33,778 nt of DNA, taken from positions 1 to 33,778 of the forward strand of contig JAOQAF010000176.1 in NCBI GenBank assembly GCA_025963735.1. The letters are read 5' to 3'. Shown in pieces: positions 1 through 8,101 of this stretch (position 1 is its first letter; every line of letters begins with the position of its first letter). The stretch comes from Bacteroidota bacterium. GTDB lineage: Bacteria; Bacteroidota; Bacteroidia; B-17B0; Aurantibacillaceae. The notes below the pieces were generated by a model that saw only the letters and a program-made list of their open reading frames with translations, searched no databases and was not told the origin of the DNA. Both the position numbers and the translations under genes were made by a program.

Positions 1-1280
1 ACCTTGAAGGTATTTCAGAAGTCCAGCGTCAGTTATTCGGCACACTTTATAACACGTATGGTTTCTATGCGTTGTATGCTAACGTTGATCATTTTTTAAT
101 AGATGAGCAAAACCTTGTTCCGGTGAAGGAGCGGCAGGAGCTGGACAGATGGATTCTTTCCAAACTAAATAGTCTTATAAAAAACGTTACCGAACATTTC
201 GAAAACTTCGAACCCCATAGAGCCGCCCGTGCCATTGAAGAGTTCGTAGATGAGCATTTAAGCAACTGGTACATTCGCCTGAGCCGTCGCCGGTTCTGGA
301 AGGGCGAAATGAGCACGGATAAAAAGGCCGCTTACGAAACATTACATGAATGTATTATGGTTGTGGGCCAGTTAATGAGCCCGATTGCTCCGTTCTTTTC
401 AGAATGGTTGTATCAAAATTTATCAATGCCCATCAAGGAAAATGCAATAAAAAACAACACCCTTTTACGGTTTGAATCGGTTCATTTGTCAGAGTTTACA
501 AAGGCAAATGAAAAAATTATTGATTTACCGCTTGAGCAACGTATGGAGATGGCGCAAAAAATATCTTCCATGATCCTGTCCATCCGGAAAAAAGAAAATT
601 TAAAAGTGCGACAGCCTCTGCAAAAAATCCAGATCCCTATTCTGGATAAAGAAACGCAGGCAAAGATAGAAGCCGTGAAAGATCTGATTCTGGCCGAAGT
701 TAATGTGAAAGAGCTGGAGTTTGTGGATGAAAGTAAAACTCAAATTGTTAAGAATCTAAAACTCAATTTTAAAACGCTTGGTAAAAAATGCGGTTCAAAC
801 ATGAAAACCGTTCAGGCCTTTGCATTGGATAATGGTGCTGCTATTATTCATGAAATTGAACTTACAGGAAAGTATAAAATGAATGTAAATGGTTCTGAAA
901 TAATTTTAGAAAATGAAGATGTTGAAATAATTCCGGTTGACATCCCCGGCTGGAAAGTGGCCAACAGCGGCGCTATAACAGTGGCACTGGATGTAACACT
1001 TACTGAAAATTTAAAGCAGGAAGGACTTGCACGGGAAGTGGTTAACAGGATTCAGAACATCCGTAAAGACAAAGGTTTTGAGGTGACAGATAAAATTTTG
1101 GTGAAAATACAACAAAATGCTAAATTAGATAATGCGATAAAGAACAATTTAAGTTATATTTGTTCAGAAACTTTGACAGGAGATTTGCAGTTGGTGCAGC
1201 ATCTGTCGACCCCTAACGCCAGTACAATAGAGGTTGATGAACTTATCAGCACACTCATTTCGATTGAAAAATTAAATTAA
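1..1280 (+). CDS. ileS: Isoleucyl-tRNA synthetase, C-terminal part (5' end outside window)
   Basis: Charges tRNA-Ile with isoleucine in the cytoplasm. The frame is open from the first base of the window, so the gene starts upstream; about 425 C-terminal residues are present of a family protein usually near 1,100 residues in Bacteroidota. The visible part begins at the end of the catalytic core (LYANVDHF at about 72-100), followed by the helical anticodon-binding domain with ELDRWILSKLNSL and SNWYIRLSRRRFW, which is characteristic of the long, eukaryote-like IleRS class. The HIGH and KMSKS motifs lie outside the window. The tail after about base 850 is the less conserved C-terminal extension. 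The next gene starts 12 bases after the stop, so the two are probably co-transcribed. Identification is firm from the anticodon-binding domain alone. Confidence 0.93.
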   Translation, partial: LEGISEVQRQLFGTLYNTYGFYALYANVDHFLIDEQNLVPVKERQELDRWILSKLNSLIKNVTEHFENFEPHRAARAIEEFVDEHLSNWYIRLSRRRFWKGEMSTDKKAAYETLHECIMVVGQLMSPIAPFFSEWLYQNLSMPIKENAIKNNTLLRFESVHLSEFTKANEKIIDLPLEQRMEMAQKISSMILSIRKKENLKVRQPLQKIQIPILDKETQAKIEAVKDLILAEVNVKELEFVDESKTQIVKNLKLNFKTLGKKCGSNMKTVQAFALDNGAAIIHEIELTGKYKMNVNGSEIILENEDVEIIPVDIPGWKVANSGAITVALDVTLTENLKQEGLAREVVNRIQNIRKDKGFEVTDKILVKIQQNAKLDNAIKNNLSYICSETLTGDLQLVQHLSTPNASTIEVDELISTLISIEKLN

Positions 1281-1292
1281 AAAGTAAAGATT

Positions 1293-2366
1293 ATGGCTAA
1301 AAAGAATGATAAAAAAAAGGACAAGAAAGCCAAGCCAGTAAAAAAGGCTTCAACGCCTGTTGCCAAAAAAGCTTCTAAGCCTGCGCCTAAAAAGGCAAGT
1401 AAGCCGGCAAAAAAAACTGCTAAACCTGCAGCGAAAAAGGTAGCAAAGCCAGCTCCGAAAAAAGCGGCAGCTCCTGCAAAGAAGCCATCCAAACCTGCGG
1501 CCAAACAAGCCGAAGCAAAAAAAGTATCCAAGCCGGTTGATAAAGAAATAAAAAAGAATTCAGGTAAACCTGTTGACGCTATCGCTAAAAAAACAAGCGG
1601 TAAAAAAGCAGAGAAAACAAAATCAAAGAAAAAAGGTAAAGGAGGAGAGGATGATGAGGAAGATGATTTACCTGCTGAAGAGGAAGAAGATGGCGATGTA
1701 GATGTAAAGGATGATTACGAAAAGAGTGATGATGAAGATGTGTTGGTAGGTGAGCTGGATGAAGCCGGATTAGTTGATCTTGATGGTGGCGGAACTCCTG
1801 AACCTGATGATGATGATGATGAAGTTCCTGAAAAACGCGGTCGTGGAAGAAGAAAAAAGAACGAGGGCAAATCCGGCGGAAACAGCATGGAAGCCTATAT
1901 CAGAAACCGTCCATTGCAAATTGACATTACCAAACCATTAATTAAAAGATCTACAGAAGCAGCACCAAAGCCTTTTGTAAACACTAAAGACAATCGTTCG
2001 CGTTATGCGGATAAGGAACTGGCCGAGTTTAAAGAACTTATACTTGAAAAACTTAAGGAAGCTCAAAGTGATTATGATCTTTTAAAGCAAACTTTAAGCA
2101 ATGAAGATAATCACGGAACAGACGACACGTCGCCAACCTTTAAATTACTTGAAGACGGAAGTGATGTAATGAGCAAAGAAGAAACCGCTCAATTAGCTTC
2201 ACGCCAGGAAAAACACATTATTAATTTAAAAAACGCACTGGTTCGTATAGAAAATAAAACGTATGGTATTTGTCGCGTTACCGGCAAACTGATTCCAAAA
2301 GAACGCCTGCGCTCTGTGCCTCATGCAACATTAGGCATTGATGCCAAGCTGAACCAAAACTCATAA
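1293..2366 (+). CDS. DksA/TraR-family regulator with long H1-like basic tail and acidic linker
   Basis: Predicted 357 residues, far longer than DksA (about 150). Residues 1-117 are rich in Lys, Ala and Pro, with repeats such as KKASKPAPKKASKPAKK, like histone H1 tails. Residues 119-179 are strongly acidic (DDEEDD, EEEED, PDDDDDE). Residues 181-193 form a second basic patch (KRGRGRRKK) resembling an AT-hook core. Residues 237-322 form the DksA-type coiled-coil hairpin, with GTDDTSPTF near its tip. The C-terminus KTYGICRVTGKLIPKERLRSVP is the DksA finger region, but only Cys327 of the four zinc ligands remains. DksA binds the RNA polymerase secondary channel and works with ppGpp; that role here is inferred. 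The basic tail suggests nucleic-acid binding. It follows ileS by 12 bases, and a hairpin follows its stop. The ATG start is clear. Confidence 0.85.
   Translation: MAKKNDKKKDKKAKPVKKASTPVAKKASKPAPKKASKPAKKTAKPAAKKVAKPAPKKAAAPAKKPSKPAAKQAEAKKVSKPVDKEIKKNSGKPVDAIAKKTSGKKAEKTKSKKKGKGGEDDEEDDLPAEEEEDGDVDVKDDYEKSDDEDVLVGELDEAGLVDLDGGGTPEPDDDDDEVPEKRGRGRRKKNEGKSGGNSMEAYIRNRPLQIDITKPLIKRSTEAAPKPFVNTKDNRSRYADKELAEFKELILEKLKEAQSDYDLLKQTLSNEDNHGTDDTSPTFKLLEDGSDVMSKEETAQLASRQEKHIINLKNALVRIENKTYGICRVTGKLIPKERLRSVPHATLGIDAKLNQNS
1308..1545 (+). repeat. Low-complexity Lys/Ala/Pro repeat tract inside the DksA-like gene
   Basis: The DNA is built of degenerate short units encoding variations on K-K-A-x-K-P-A. 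The opposite strand stays open here only because of this bias and should not be called a gene. Such tracts often vary in length between strains. Confidence 0.6.
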
Positions 2367-2385
2367 ATTAAGTACATATTAATTA

Positions 2386-2424
2386 AAAAGCTTATCTTTG
2401 GCCTCTCTCAGATAAGCTTTTTTT
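2386..2424 (+). terminator. Hairpin with T-tract between the dksA-like gene and lspA
   Basis: A perfect 12-bp stem (AAAAGCTTATCT at 2386-2397 with AGATAAGCTTTT at 2410-2421), a 12-base loop and a following T-rich run give the shape of an intrinsic terminator 19 bases after the stop codon. It ends only a few bases before the lspA start, so it could also hide that start in read-through mRNA. Confidence 0.75.
2393..2400 (+). promoter_or_regulatory. Candidate Bacteroidota -7 box for lspA, inside the hairpin
   Basis: TATCTTTG fits the TAnnTTTG consensus. It overlaps the left arm and loop of the hairpin. Transcription would start near 2406, giving a leader of about 20 bases that lacks the left arm. 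No TTTG is found at the usual -33 distance, so the call is tentative. Confidence 0.4.
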
Positions 2425-2427
2425 ATT

Positions 2428-3141
2428 TTGTTTTTAGCCACAATCAATAAATACAAAGTCCCTCTCATTACAGTTTTTACTGTATTGTTTATTGATCAAT
2501 TCATTAAATTATATATAAAATTACATTACCCACTGGGCGAAGTTGGTCGTGCAGCAGACTGGTGCATCATTCATTTTACCGAAAACCCGGGGATGGCCTT
2601 CGGATTCGAATTTGGAGGTGACTATGGGAAATTAACACTGAGCGTTTTCAGAATCCTCGCTTGTATCGGTGGAATTATTTATATCCGTTATATAATAAAA
2701 AAGGGAGAACATCTGGGCTTTGTTTTTTCGGTCTCCTTAATACTTGCGGGCGCAATGGGTAATATTCTTGACAGCGCTTTTTACGGGTTGATTTTTGACA
2801 GAGGAACCACACTTGATCCTGATACCCAGGAATACCTTCAGTACGATGGCATCGCTTCATTTTCTAAACATGGTTACGCGCCAACCATGTATGGATGTGT
2901 GGTAGATATGTTTTATTTTCCAATCATTGACGGGCACTTTCCAAACTGGTTTCCGGTGTGGGGCGGCCAGCCTTTTCAGTTTTTCAGGCCTATATTTAAT
3001 TTTGCAGATGCATCCATTTCTGCTGGTGTTGCTACAATAATAATATTTCAGAAACGCTTTACTCAAAAAGCGTTATACGTATCGCAAAACCCGGAAACTG
3101 TTCATTTACCGGAAAGCGAAGAAACACAGGAAGCAAGCTGA
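2428..3141 (+). CDS. lspA: Lipoprotein signal peptidase (signal peptidase II)
   Basis: Inner-membrane aspartyl protease that removes the signal peptide of diacylglyceryl-modified prolipoproteins. At 237 residues it is longer than E. coli LspA (about 165). Visible motifs are DQ at 23-24, ENPGMAFG at 52-59, GNILD at 111-115, VVD at 158-160 and FNFADAS at 190-196. Asp160 and Asp194 correspond to the catalytic pair. The extra length lies mainly at residues 121-156, an insertion common in Bacteroidota LspA. Hydrophobic segments lie near 11-31, 72-90, 98-118 and 193-208. No ATG is available near the N-terminus: the start must be TTG at 2428 or ATT at 2425, because an in-frame stop lies at 2413-2415. 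It is followed by hemH after 18 bases. The third lipoprotein enzyme, Lnt, is encoded at 30023. Confidence 0.93.
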   Translation: MFLATINKYKVPLITVFTVLFIDQFIKLYIKLHYPLGEVGRAADWCIIHFTENPGMAFGFEFGGDYGKLTLSVFRILACIGGIIYIRYIIKKGEHLGFVFSVSLILAGAMGNILDSAFYGLIFDRGTTLDPDTQEYLQYDGIASFSKHGYAPTMYGCVVDMFYFPIIDGHFPNWFPVWGGQPFQFFRPIFNFADASISAGVATIIIFQKRFTQKALYVSQNPETVHLPESEETQEAS

Positions 3142-3159
3142 TTTGTTTCGTTGTCAATT

Positions 3160-4170
3160 ATGAAAGAAGCTGTATTAATTATAAATCTTGGAACCCCGGA
3201 TGCTCCAACGGCATCGAAGGTGGGCAAATATTTAACTCAGTTTTTAAATGATAAACGTGTAATCGACATAAGTGCTGCTGGACGTTTCATGCTCGTTAAC
3301 ATGGTTATTGTTCCTTTCAGAAAATATAAATCGGCAAAATTATATTCAAACATTTGGACAAAAGAAGGGTCGCCACTTCTTCTGAACGGTATTCAATTAA
3401 AAGAAAAACTACAGTTACAGCTTGGTGATAAATACATTGTTGAACTCGCCATGAGGTATCAGCAACCCAGCATTGAAAGTGCACTGGAAAAAATCCGTCA
3501 GCAGCGTCCTTCTAAAATTCATGTTTTACCTTTATATCCACAATATGCGAGTTCCAGCACGGGAAGTACGCTTGAGGAGGTACTTACTCAGATCAGTTCA
3601 TGGGAAGTTATTCCTAATTTGAACGTGATCAGTAAATTTTATGATCATCCTAAATTCATTGAAGCTTTACTTGTTGAAGCAAAAAAACATAATATTAATG
3701 AATACGATCATGTGATTTTTAGTTACCATGGTTTACCGGAACGACAAATAAAAAAAGCTTCTGCGCACTATGGCGGTAACACTTGTCAGATGGGTTCATG
3801 CTGTAATTCAATTACAAAAAACAATCAGTTTTGTTACCGTGCCAATTGCTTTGAAACAACAAGGCAAGTTGTCAGCGCTTTAAATATTCCTTCTGATAAA
3901 CATACTACAACTTTTCAAAGCAGGCTCGACGATAAATGGTTGAAACCGTACAGCGATAAAATAATTGCCGATCTTGCAAAAAAGGGCGCAAAAAAAATTC
4001 TTGTTTTTTCTCCCGCGTTTGTAGCCGATTGTCTCGAAACGATATATGAAATCGGTACTGAGTACAATGAGATTTTTAAAGAACACGGTGGCGAAAAAGT
4101 AACGCTGGTAAACAGCTTAAACGCGGGTGAAACCTGGGTAAAGGCTGTTGAAGAAATTGTGTTGGGTTAA
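3160..4170 (+). CDS. hemH: Ferrochelatase
   Basis: Inserts ferrous iron into protoporphyrin IX (or coproporphyrin III in the alternative pathway) to make haem. Predicted 336 residues, the usual length. Motifs are LINLGTPDAPT at the N-terminus, YPQYASSSTGST at about 126-137, FSYHGLPERQ at 187-196 with the metal-site His190, and PAFVADCLETIYEI at 285-298 with Glu293. Five cysteines cluster at 209-230 (C209, C214, C215, C225, C230) between the His motif and the C-terminal half, as in several bacterial ferrochelatases, where cysteines may hold a [2Fe-2S] cluster. The ATG at 3160 is preferred to a TTG three codons earlier. The gene lies 18 bases after lspA. Its stop directly abuts the stop of the convergent permease gene, leaving no room for a separate terminator. 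Confidence 0.95.
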   Translation: MKEAVLIINLGTPDAPTASKVGKYLTQFLNDKRVIDISAAGRFMLVNMVIVPFRKYKSAKLYSNIWTKEGSPLLLNGIQLKEKLQLQLGDKYIVELAMRYQQPSIESALEKIRQQRPSKIHVLPLYPQYASSSTGSTLEEVLTQISSWEVIPNLNVISKFYDHPKFIEALLVEAKKHNINEYDHVIFSYHGLPERQIKKASAHYGGNTCQMGSCCNSITKNNQFCYRANCFETTRQVVSALNIPSDKHTTTFQSRLDDKWLKPYSDKIIADLAKKGAKKILVFSPAFVADCLETIYEIGTEYNEIFKEHGGEKVTLVNSLNAGETWVKAVEEIVLG

Positions 4171-5433
4171 TTAACTTCCTCCAACAATTGGTTTGTCATC
4201 CAACGACCTTGTGTCTAAGGCATCGCGCAAACCGTTACCAACAAGCATAAATGAGAGCACTAAAAGCATTATGGCTATTCCGGGTATGAATGCCAGGTAA
4301 GCTTTATCCATCAAAATATATCCGTAATGCGAACTGATCATTTCGCCCCACGAAGGCACTGGAGGCTGAGCGCCTATCCCTAAAAAACTTAAGCCCGACT
4401 CCGTTAGTATGGCCGCTGCAAAATTACTCGCCGCCATAACTACCACAGGACCCATAACGTTAGGTAAAATGTGCCGTAAAATTATACGCATGTTCTTGTA
4501 TCCTAAGGCCCGTCCCGCTTCCACAAATTCTTTTTCACGGATGCTTAATATTTGCCCGCGTACGATACGTGCTACATCTACCCACATGGTAAGGCCTACG
4601 GCAATAAACACCTGAATAATTCCCTTTCCTAAAATGAGGGTGATGGCAATTACCAGCAATAAAGTCGGAATACTCCACACTACATTAATTAACCACATGA
4701 TCAATGAATCTGTTTTTCCGCGGTAGTAACCTGCTATAGCACCAAGCAGGATTCCGATAAAAATAGAAATGATAACCGAAACCAAGCCTACGCTTAAACT
4801 AATCCGTGTGCCTATAAGCAAGCGGCTTAAAAGATCGCGTCCGAGTTTATCTGTACCGAGTAAATAATTTTTTCTGACGATGTTTTCTTCCTGAATCTCT
4901 TTCCGGAGTTCTGCAACCGACCGAGTTATTTTATTGCTGTTGCCTATTTCGTAAAAAGACAACAATCCTGTAATAGAGTCGTACTGAATGGGAGCCTTGC
5001 TGTCTACAGCATAAATTACATCTGCAATGTTCAGTTTGGTAAGAGTGCCTTTATTTGGATTATTGCCTGTGAATTCTTCTAAAAGAATGTATTGCTTTTT
5101 AAACAAATAAATGTGAACAGTATATGCATCATAAGGGTCATTAGCGCCAAAAAGCATGATTTTAAAAATATTCTGAGAAGCAGGCGGATCATTTCTTTTG
5201 GCAATTAAAAACCTGGCGCTTGATCCGGGATTAATAATGTGAAGTTCAGGTTTTTGATCATTGGCGTAAGGCGTTCTGTCAGGTGTAATAAGGTAACCCA
5301 AAATAGAAATGACACATGAAATTATTATGATTATAAGGCCAAGCATCGACAGCTTGTTACGCTTAAATCGCCTCCAGGTTTGAGTGCTTAATGACTCAGA
5401 TTCAAAATCTATAGTTTTTTTTCTGAAAAACAC
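4171..5433 (-). CDS. ABC transporter permease, OppC/DppC type, with enlarged extracytoplasmic region
   Basis: Inner-membrane permease of the peptide/nickel ABC importer family. Residues 22-50 hold a basic stretch and the first membrane helix. A long polar region at about 51-190 follows, then the family motif LGTDKLGRDLLSRLLIGTR at 192-210, five further hydrophobic segments, and the EAA loop at 302-325 (EFVEAGRALGY with I-x-LP later), which contacts the ATPase. The segment SFLGIGAQPPVPSWG at 349-363 is typical of OppC. At 420 residues it is about 100 longer than E. coli OppC, nearly all in the region after the first helix. No OppA, OppB, OppD or OppF partner is in the window. It lies 6 bases after the glycosyltransferase gene and is the last gene of that operon. 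Substrate unknown. Confidence 0.88.
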   Translation of the reverse strand: MFFRKKTIDFESESLSTQTWRRFKRNKLSMLGLIIIIISCVISILGYLITPDRTPYANDQKPELHIINPGSSARFLIAKRNDPPASQNIFKIMLFGANDPYDAYTVHIYLFKKQYILLEEFTGNNPNKGTLTKLNIADVIYAVDSKAPIQYDSITGLLSFYEIGNSNKITRSVAELRKEIQEENIVRKNYLLGTDKLGRDLLSRLLIGTRISLSVGLVSVIISIFIGILLGAIAGYYRGKTDSLIMWLINVVWSIPTLLLVIAITLILGKGIIQVFIAVGLTMWVDVARIVRGQILSIREKEFVEAGRALGYKNMRIILRHILPNVMGPVVVMAASNFAAAILTESGLSFLGIGAQPPVPSWGEMISSHYGYILMDKAYLAFIPGIAIMLLVLSFMLVGNGLRDALDTRSLDDKPIVGGS

Positions 5434-5439
5434 AAAAAA

Positions 5440-6552
5440 TTACTTCCATTTAGGCTTTACAAAAGTGGCCGCTATTGCAATAATGACCGCGTAAATAGGA
5501 TAAATACATCCTACCGGCAAAACATACCAGGCAATAGCTTTATTTTTTAAAAAGCGTGAAGCTAAAAATAATAACAAAATATCAATTAGCAACTTTAAAA
5601 ACACAAAAATTAAGCTTAATTCCTCCTTTTGGGGTACAAAAAACCCATAAAGCAAACAAAAAAGCCATGATGCATTCACCATAAAACTTAAAGCAGCCAA
5701 CACAAGATTCAACGGGTTGGTATTCACTTTAAATTTGGAAGCCCACCTGCTCTTTTGGTTAACAAGCGACTGAAAGCTATAACAAGGATATGTATAAACT
5801 ATACTATCAGAACATTTGATGTAATTTATTAGGGAGCTGTTGATTTTTTTTACATCTTCCATAAATAAAATATCATCTCCTGAAGAGATATCAGCGTGAC
5901 TGCTATAACCGTTGGTTTTGGCAAATATAGTTTTTGTAAAAATTAAATTAGCCCCGCTGCATAAAAATGGTTTTTTGTAAAATGCACTTCCGGCGTTTAA
6001 TACATTTAGAATATTATTTTCAATAGCTTGTAATGCCCACAGGATTCCAACATTATCCGCAATGGCTACAGGCCCAATAATCAGATCTGACGGATGAAGC
6101 CGCTGAAAATCTGAAATGCTTTTTAACCATGAAAAGGACCGGGTAAAGGTGTCGGCATCGCGGGTTATTATAAGTTCGTTTTTTGCAAATTGCATAGCGT
6201 TGGTAATGCATTGTTTTTTCCCCTTTTGCAAAGCGTTAGTGATAATTTTATATTCCACCGTAGACTTGTTAAGAACTGACTCAGCCTGAAACGCGGTAGT
6301 ATCAGTACTTGCATCATTAACTATTATTATTTGAATTTTACTGAGATCATAATCCTGCTGAAGAATTGTATTTAAACACCTGCCAATTTTTTTTTCTTCG
6401 TTACGCGCGCAAATGATAATTGTGAGAGGGGAAAAAACTTCACTCTCTGAAATATTGAATGTGTCTGTCCTTGAAAACCCAAGAGATAACCACCCCGATA
6501 GAAACGCGTATATACCTAATAAAAGCAGAAGGCTGTAAAAGATAACCGTCAT
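5440..6552 (-). CDS. Membrane-anchored family 2 glycosyltransferase
   Basis: Predicted 370 residues. An N-terminal membrane helix (3-22) precedes a GT-A fold: PLTIIICARNEEKKIGRCL at 42-60, VNDASTD at 78-84, the metal-binding RDAD at 131-134, GDD at 225-227 and QKSRW at 266-270, matching the DxD, acceptor and Q-x-x-RW motifs of processive or polyprenyl-linked GT2 enzymes. Three hydrophobic segments at about 283-303, 312-332 and 341-363 end the protein. Donor and acceptor sugars cannot be read from sequence. Its start overlaps the end of the flippase-like gene by 4 bases (ATGA), so the two are translationally coupled, which suggests action on one glycolipid. Confidence 0.85.
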   Translation of the reverse strand: MTVIFYSLLLLLGIYAFLSGWLSLGFSRTDTFNISESEVFSPLTIIICARNEEKKIGRCLNTILQQDYDLSKIQIIIVNDASTDTTAFQAESVLNKSTVEYKIITNALQKGKKQCITNAMQFAKNELIITRDADTFTRSFSWLKSISDFQRLHPSDLIIGPVAIADNVGILWALQAIENNILNVLNAGSAFYKKPFLCSGANLIFTKTIFAKTNGYSSHADISSGDDILFMEDVKKINSSLINYIKCSDSIVYTYPCYSFQSLVNQKSRWASKFKVNTNPLNLVLAALSFMVNASWLFCLLYGFFVPQKEELSLIFVFLKLLIDILLLFLASRFLKNKAIAWYVLPVGCIYPIYAVIIAIAATFVKPKWK

Positions 6553-7520
6553 TTTTTAGAAGAAAATTTAAAGTCGAAGTTTTGTTTCAATAAAATAAAA
6601 TAGCCTATAATGCTTGGAATTATAATATTTAAAAGCCAAACTGCAACCGACGAAAGAGCCAATCCTGCATTTGATAGCCCTGTGCCTTTAAAAACCACAA
6701 TTGCCACAGCGGCTCTAATGGCGGCTTCCAGGAAACTAATCATGGGTATAGTGGTTGTAATCAAAAAATACAGTGCAATTCCTAATCCAATATTTACATC
6801 TACATCTCCGGCAAAAAGTTTCATTATTAAAATCATTTGAAAAAAAAACACAAGGTAGCGCAACACCGAAAATCCAAAGAGCTGCAATAATTGTCTTCTT
6901 GAAAATTGGTATTTAAATTCTGTCTGATGCTTTTGTTTTTTTGAGATTCGTTGTGTCATAAAATGCAGAACGCTGTCTATTTTGATCAGACTAAGAATAA
7001 AAATGAATATGACAAGGGCTGCAGTTGAAATAGCTGTATAAGCAATCCATAAATAATCCTGGCCAAAGCTTTTAATTTTATAAGCGAGCGCTACAAAGCC
7101 TATGAGGTATGTTATTGATAACTGGAACATGCCATTTACAAAATGAAGAACGGTGATTTGAGGCCGGTGTTCAGGTTTAAAAAAAATAATTTTAGCAATG
7201 AATTCTGTGGCCCTGCCTGGTGCAAGGTTACCAAGGCAAATACCACTATAAACGGATTGCGAAGCTTTTTTAAAATTTATTTTTTCAACCGGCTCTGTTA
7301 TAATTTGCCATTTATAAGTTTCTATACCCCAGTTTAAAGGAATTAATAGAAAACAAAGAATAAGGTTAATAATTCCCTGCAGTGAAAAAACAGAATTACT
7401 CAATAGTCGGATATTCTCAGGTGTTAAATCGCCTTTTAACCTTAAATAAATTATCAGGAAGCTTGCAAAGCCAATCAGAATCTTTAAAACAATTGAAAGT
7501 ATTTTTTTATGCCTGATCAA
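6549..7520 (-). CDS. Flippase-like / lysylphosphatidylglycerol-synthase TM-region family protein
   Basis: Predicted 323 residues with about eight hydrophobic segments and little else, matching the membrane domain of MprF/AglD-type proteins (UPF0104). Conserved-looking stretches are [15 protein letters not shown] near 97-111 and the polar [10 protein letters not shown] near 258-267. It lacks the cytosolic aminoacyl-transferase domain of MprF, so it is not a lysyl-PG synthase. Many such proteins pair with a GT2 enzyme, as here, and may move a lipid or glycolipid across the membrane; this role is inferred. The start is TTG at 7520, since no ATG lies near the beginning and the first helix begins at about residue 8. 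It is first of a three-gene operon and diverges from ruvC. Confidence 0.75.
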   Translation of the reverse strand: MIRHKKILSIVLKILIGFASFLIIYLRLKGDLTPENIRLLSNSVFSLQGIINLILCFLLIPLNWGIETYKWQIITEPVEKINFKKASQSVYSGICLGNLAPGRATEFIAKIIFFKPEHRPQITVLHFVNGMFQLSITYLIGFVALAYKIKSFGQDYLWIAYTAISTAALVIFIFILSLIKIDSVLHFMTQRISKKQKHQTEFKYQFSRRQLLQLFGFSVLRYLVFFFQMILIMKLFAGDVDVNIGLGIALYFLITTTIPMISFLEAAIRAAVAIVVFKGTGLSNAGLALSSVAVWLLNIIIPSIIGYFILLKQNFDFKFSSKK

Positions 7521-7527
7521 TTGTGGG

Positions 7528-7535
7528 TAAATTTA
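7528..7535. promoter_or_regulatory. Palindromic near-match to the -7 box between divergent genes
   Basis: TAAATTTA is its own reverse complement and differs from TAnnTTTG by one base on each strand. It lies in the 23-base gap between the flippase-like gene and ruvC and could serve both directions. No good -33 element is seen for either. Confidence 0.3.
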
Positions 7536-7543
7536 CGGGTAAT

Positions 7544-8101
7544 ATGGCACAAAGCGATAGGATTATATTGGGTATTGATCCGGGCACCATTGTAATGGGC
7601 TATGGTCTTATTCATGTGCAAAATAATGTTCTTAAGCCAATAGGCATTGGGGTTATAAAGTTAGATAAATTCGATGATCATGCTGTTCGTTTAAAAAAAA
7701 TATTTGAACGAACCATTGGTATTATAGAAGAATACAAACCTGATGAACTGGCCATTGAGGCGCCGTTTTTTGGTAAGAATGTTCAATCGATGTTAAAGCT
7801 GGGTAGGGCACAGGGCGTGGCAATAGCCGCCGCATTAAGTAAAAACATTCCAATTACCGAATACTCTCCTAAAAAAATAAAAATGAGCATCACGGGTAAC
7901 GGTAATGCCAGTAAGGAACAGGTATCGGCCATGCTTCAACAAATTCTAGGGATAGAAAAGGAGCAAGAATATCTGGACGCAACAGATGCGCTGGGAGCGG
8001 CTCTTTGTCATTATTACCAGAATAAGGCCGCAGTTACAGGTGCAAAAGCTTATACCGGCTGGAAAGCTTTTTTAACGGATAATCCTTCACGGAAAATTTA
8101 A
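7544..8101 (+). CDS. ruvC: Crossover junction endodeoxyribonuclease RuvC
   Basis: Cuts Holliday junctions symmetrically with RuvAB during recombination repair. Predicted 185 residues from the ATG at 7544; a GTG 21 bases upstream is possible but would add residues unlike the family. The RNase H-like acidic residues are visible: Asp12 in [12 protein letters not shown], Glu72 in [11 protein letters not shown], and Asp145 and Asp148 in [15 protein letters not shown]. The central [11 protein letters not shown] and [21 protein letters not shown] segments are also typical. ruvA and ruvB are not in the window. Its stop overlaps the stop of the convergent paaD gene in the tetranucleotide TTAA. Confidence 0.96.
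   Translation: MAQSDRIILGIDPGTIVMGYGLIHVQNNVLKPIGIGVIKLDKFDDHAVRLKKIFERTIGIIEEYKPDELAIEAPFFGKNVQSMLKLGRAQGVAIAAALSKNIPITEYSPKKIKMSITGNGNASKEQVSAMLQQILGIEKEQEYLDATDALGAALCHYYQNKAAVTGAKAYTGWKAFLTDNPSRKI

Noticed and set aside
1277-1531. 84-codon minus-strand frame rich in Ala, Phe and Gly
   Set aside because: Mirror image of the lysine-rich repeat; open only because AAA/AAG/GCx codons give no stops on the other strand.
6549-7520. MprF lysylphosphatidylglycerol synthase
   Set aside because: Only the membrane region is present; the cytosolic aminoacyl-transferase domain is missing.
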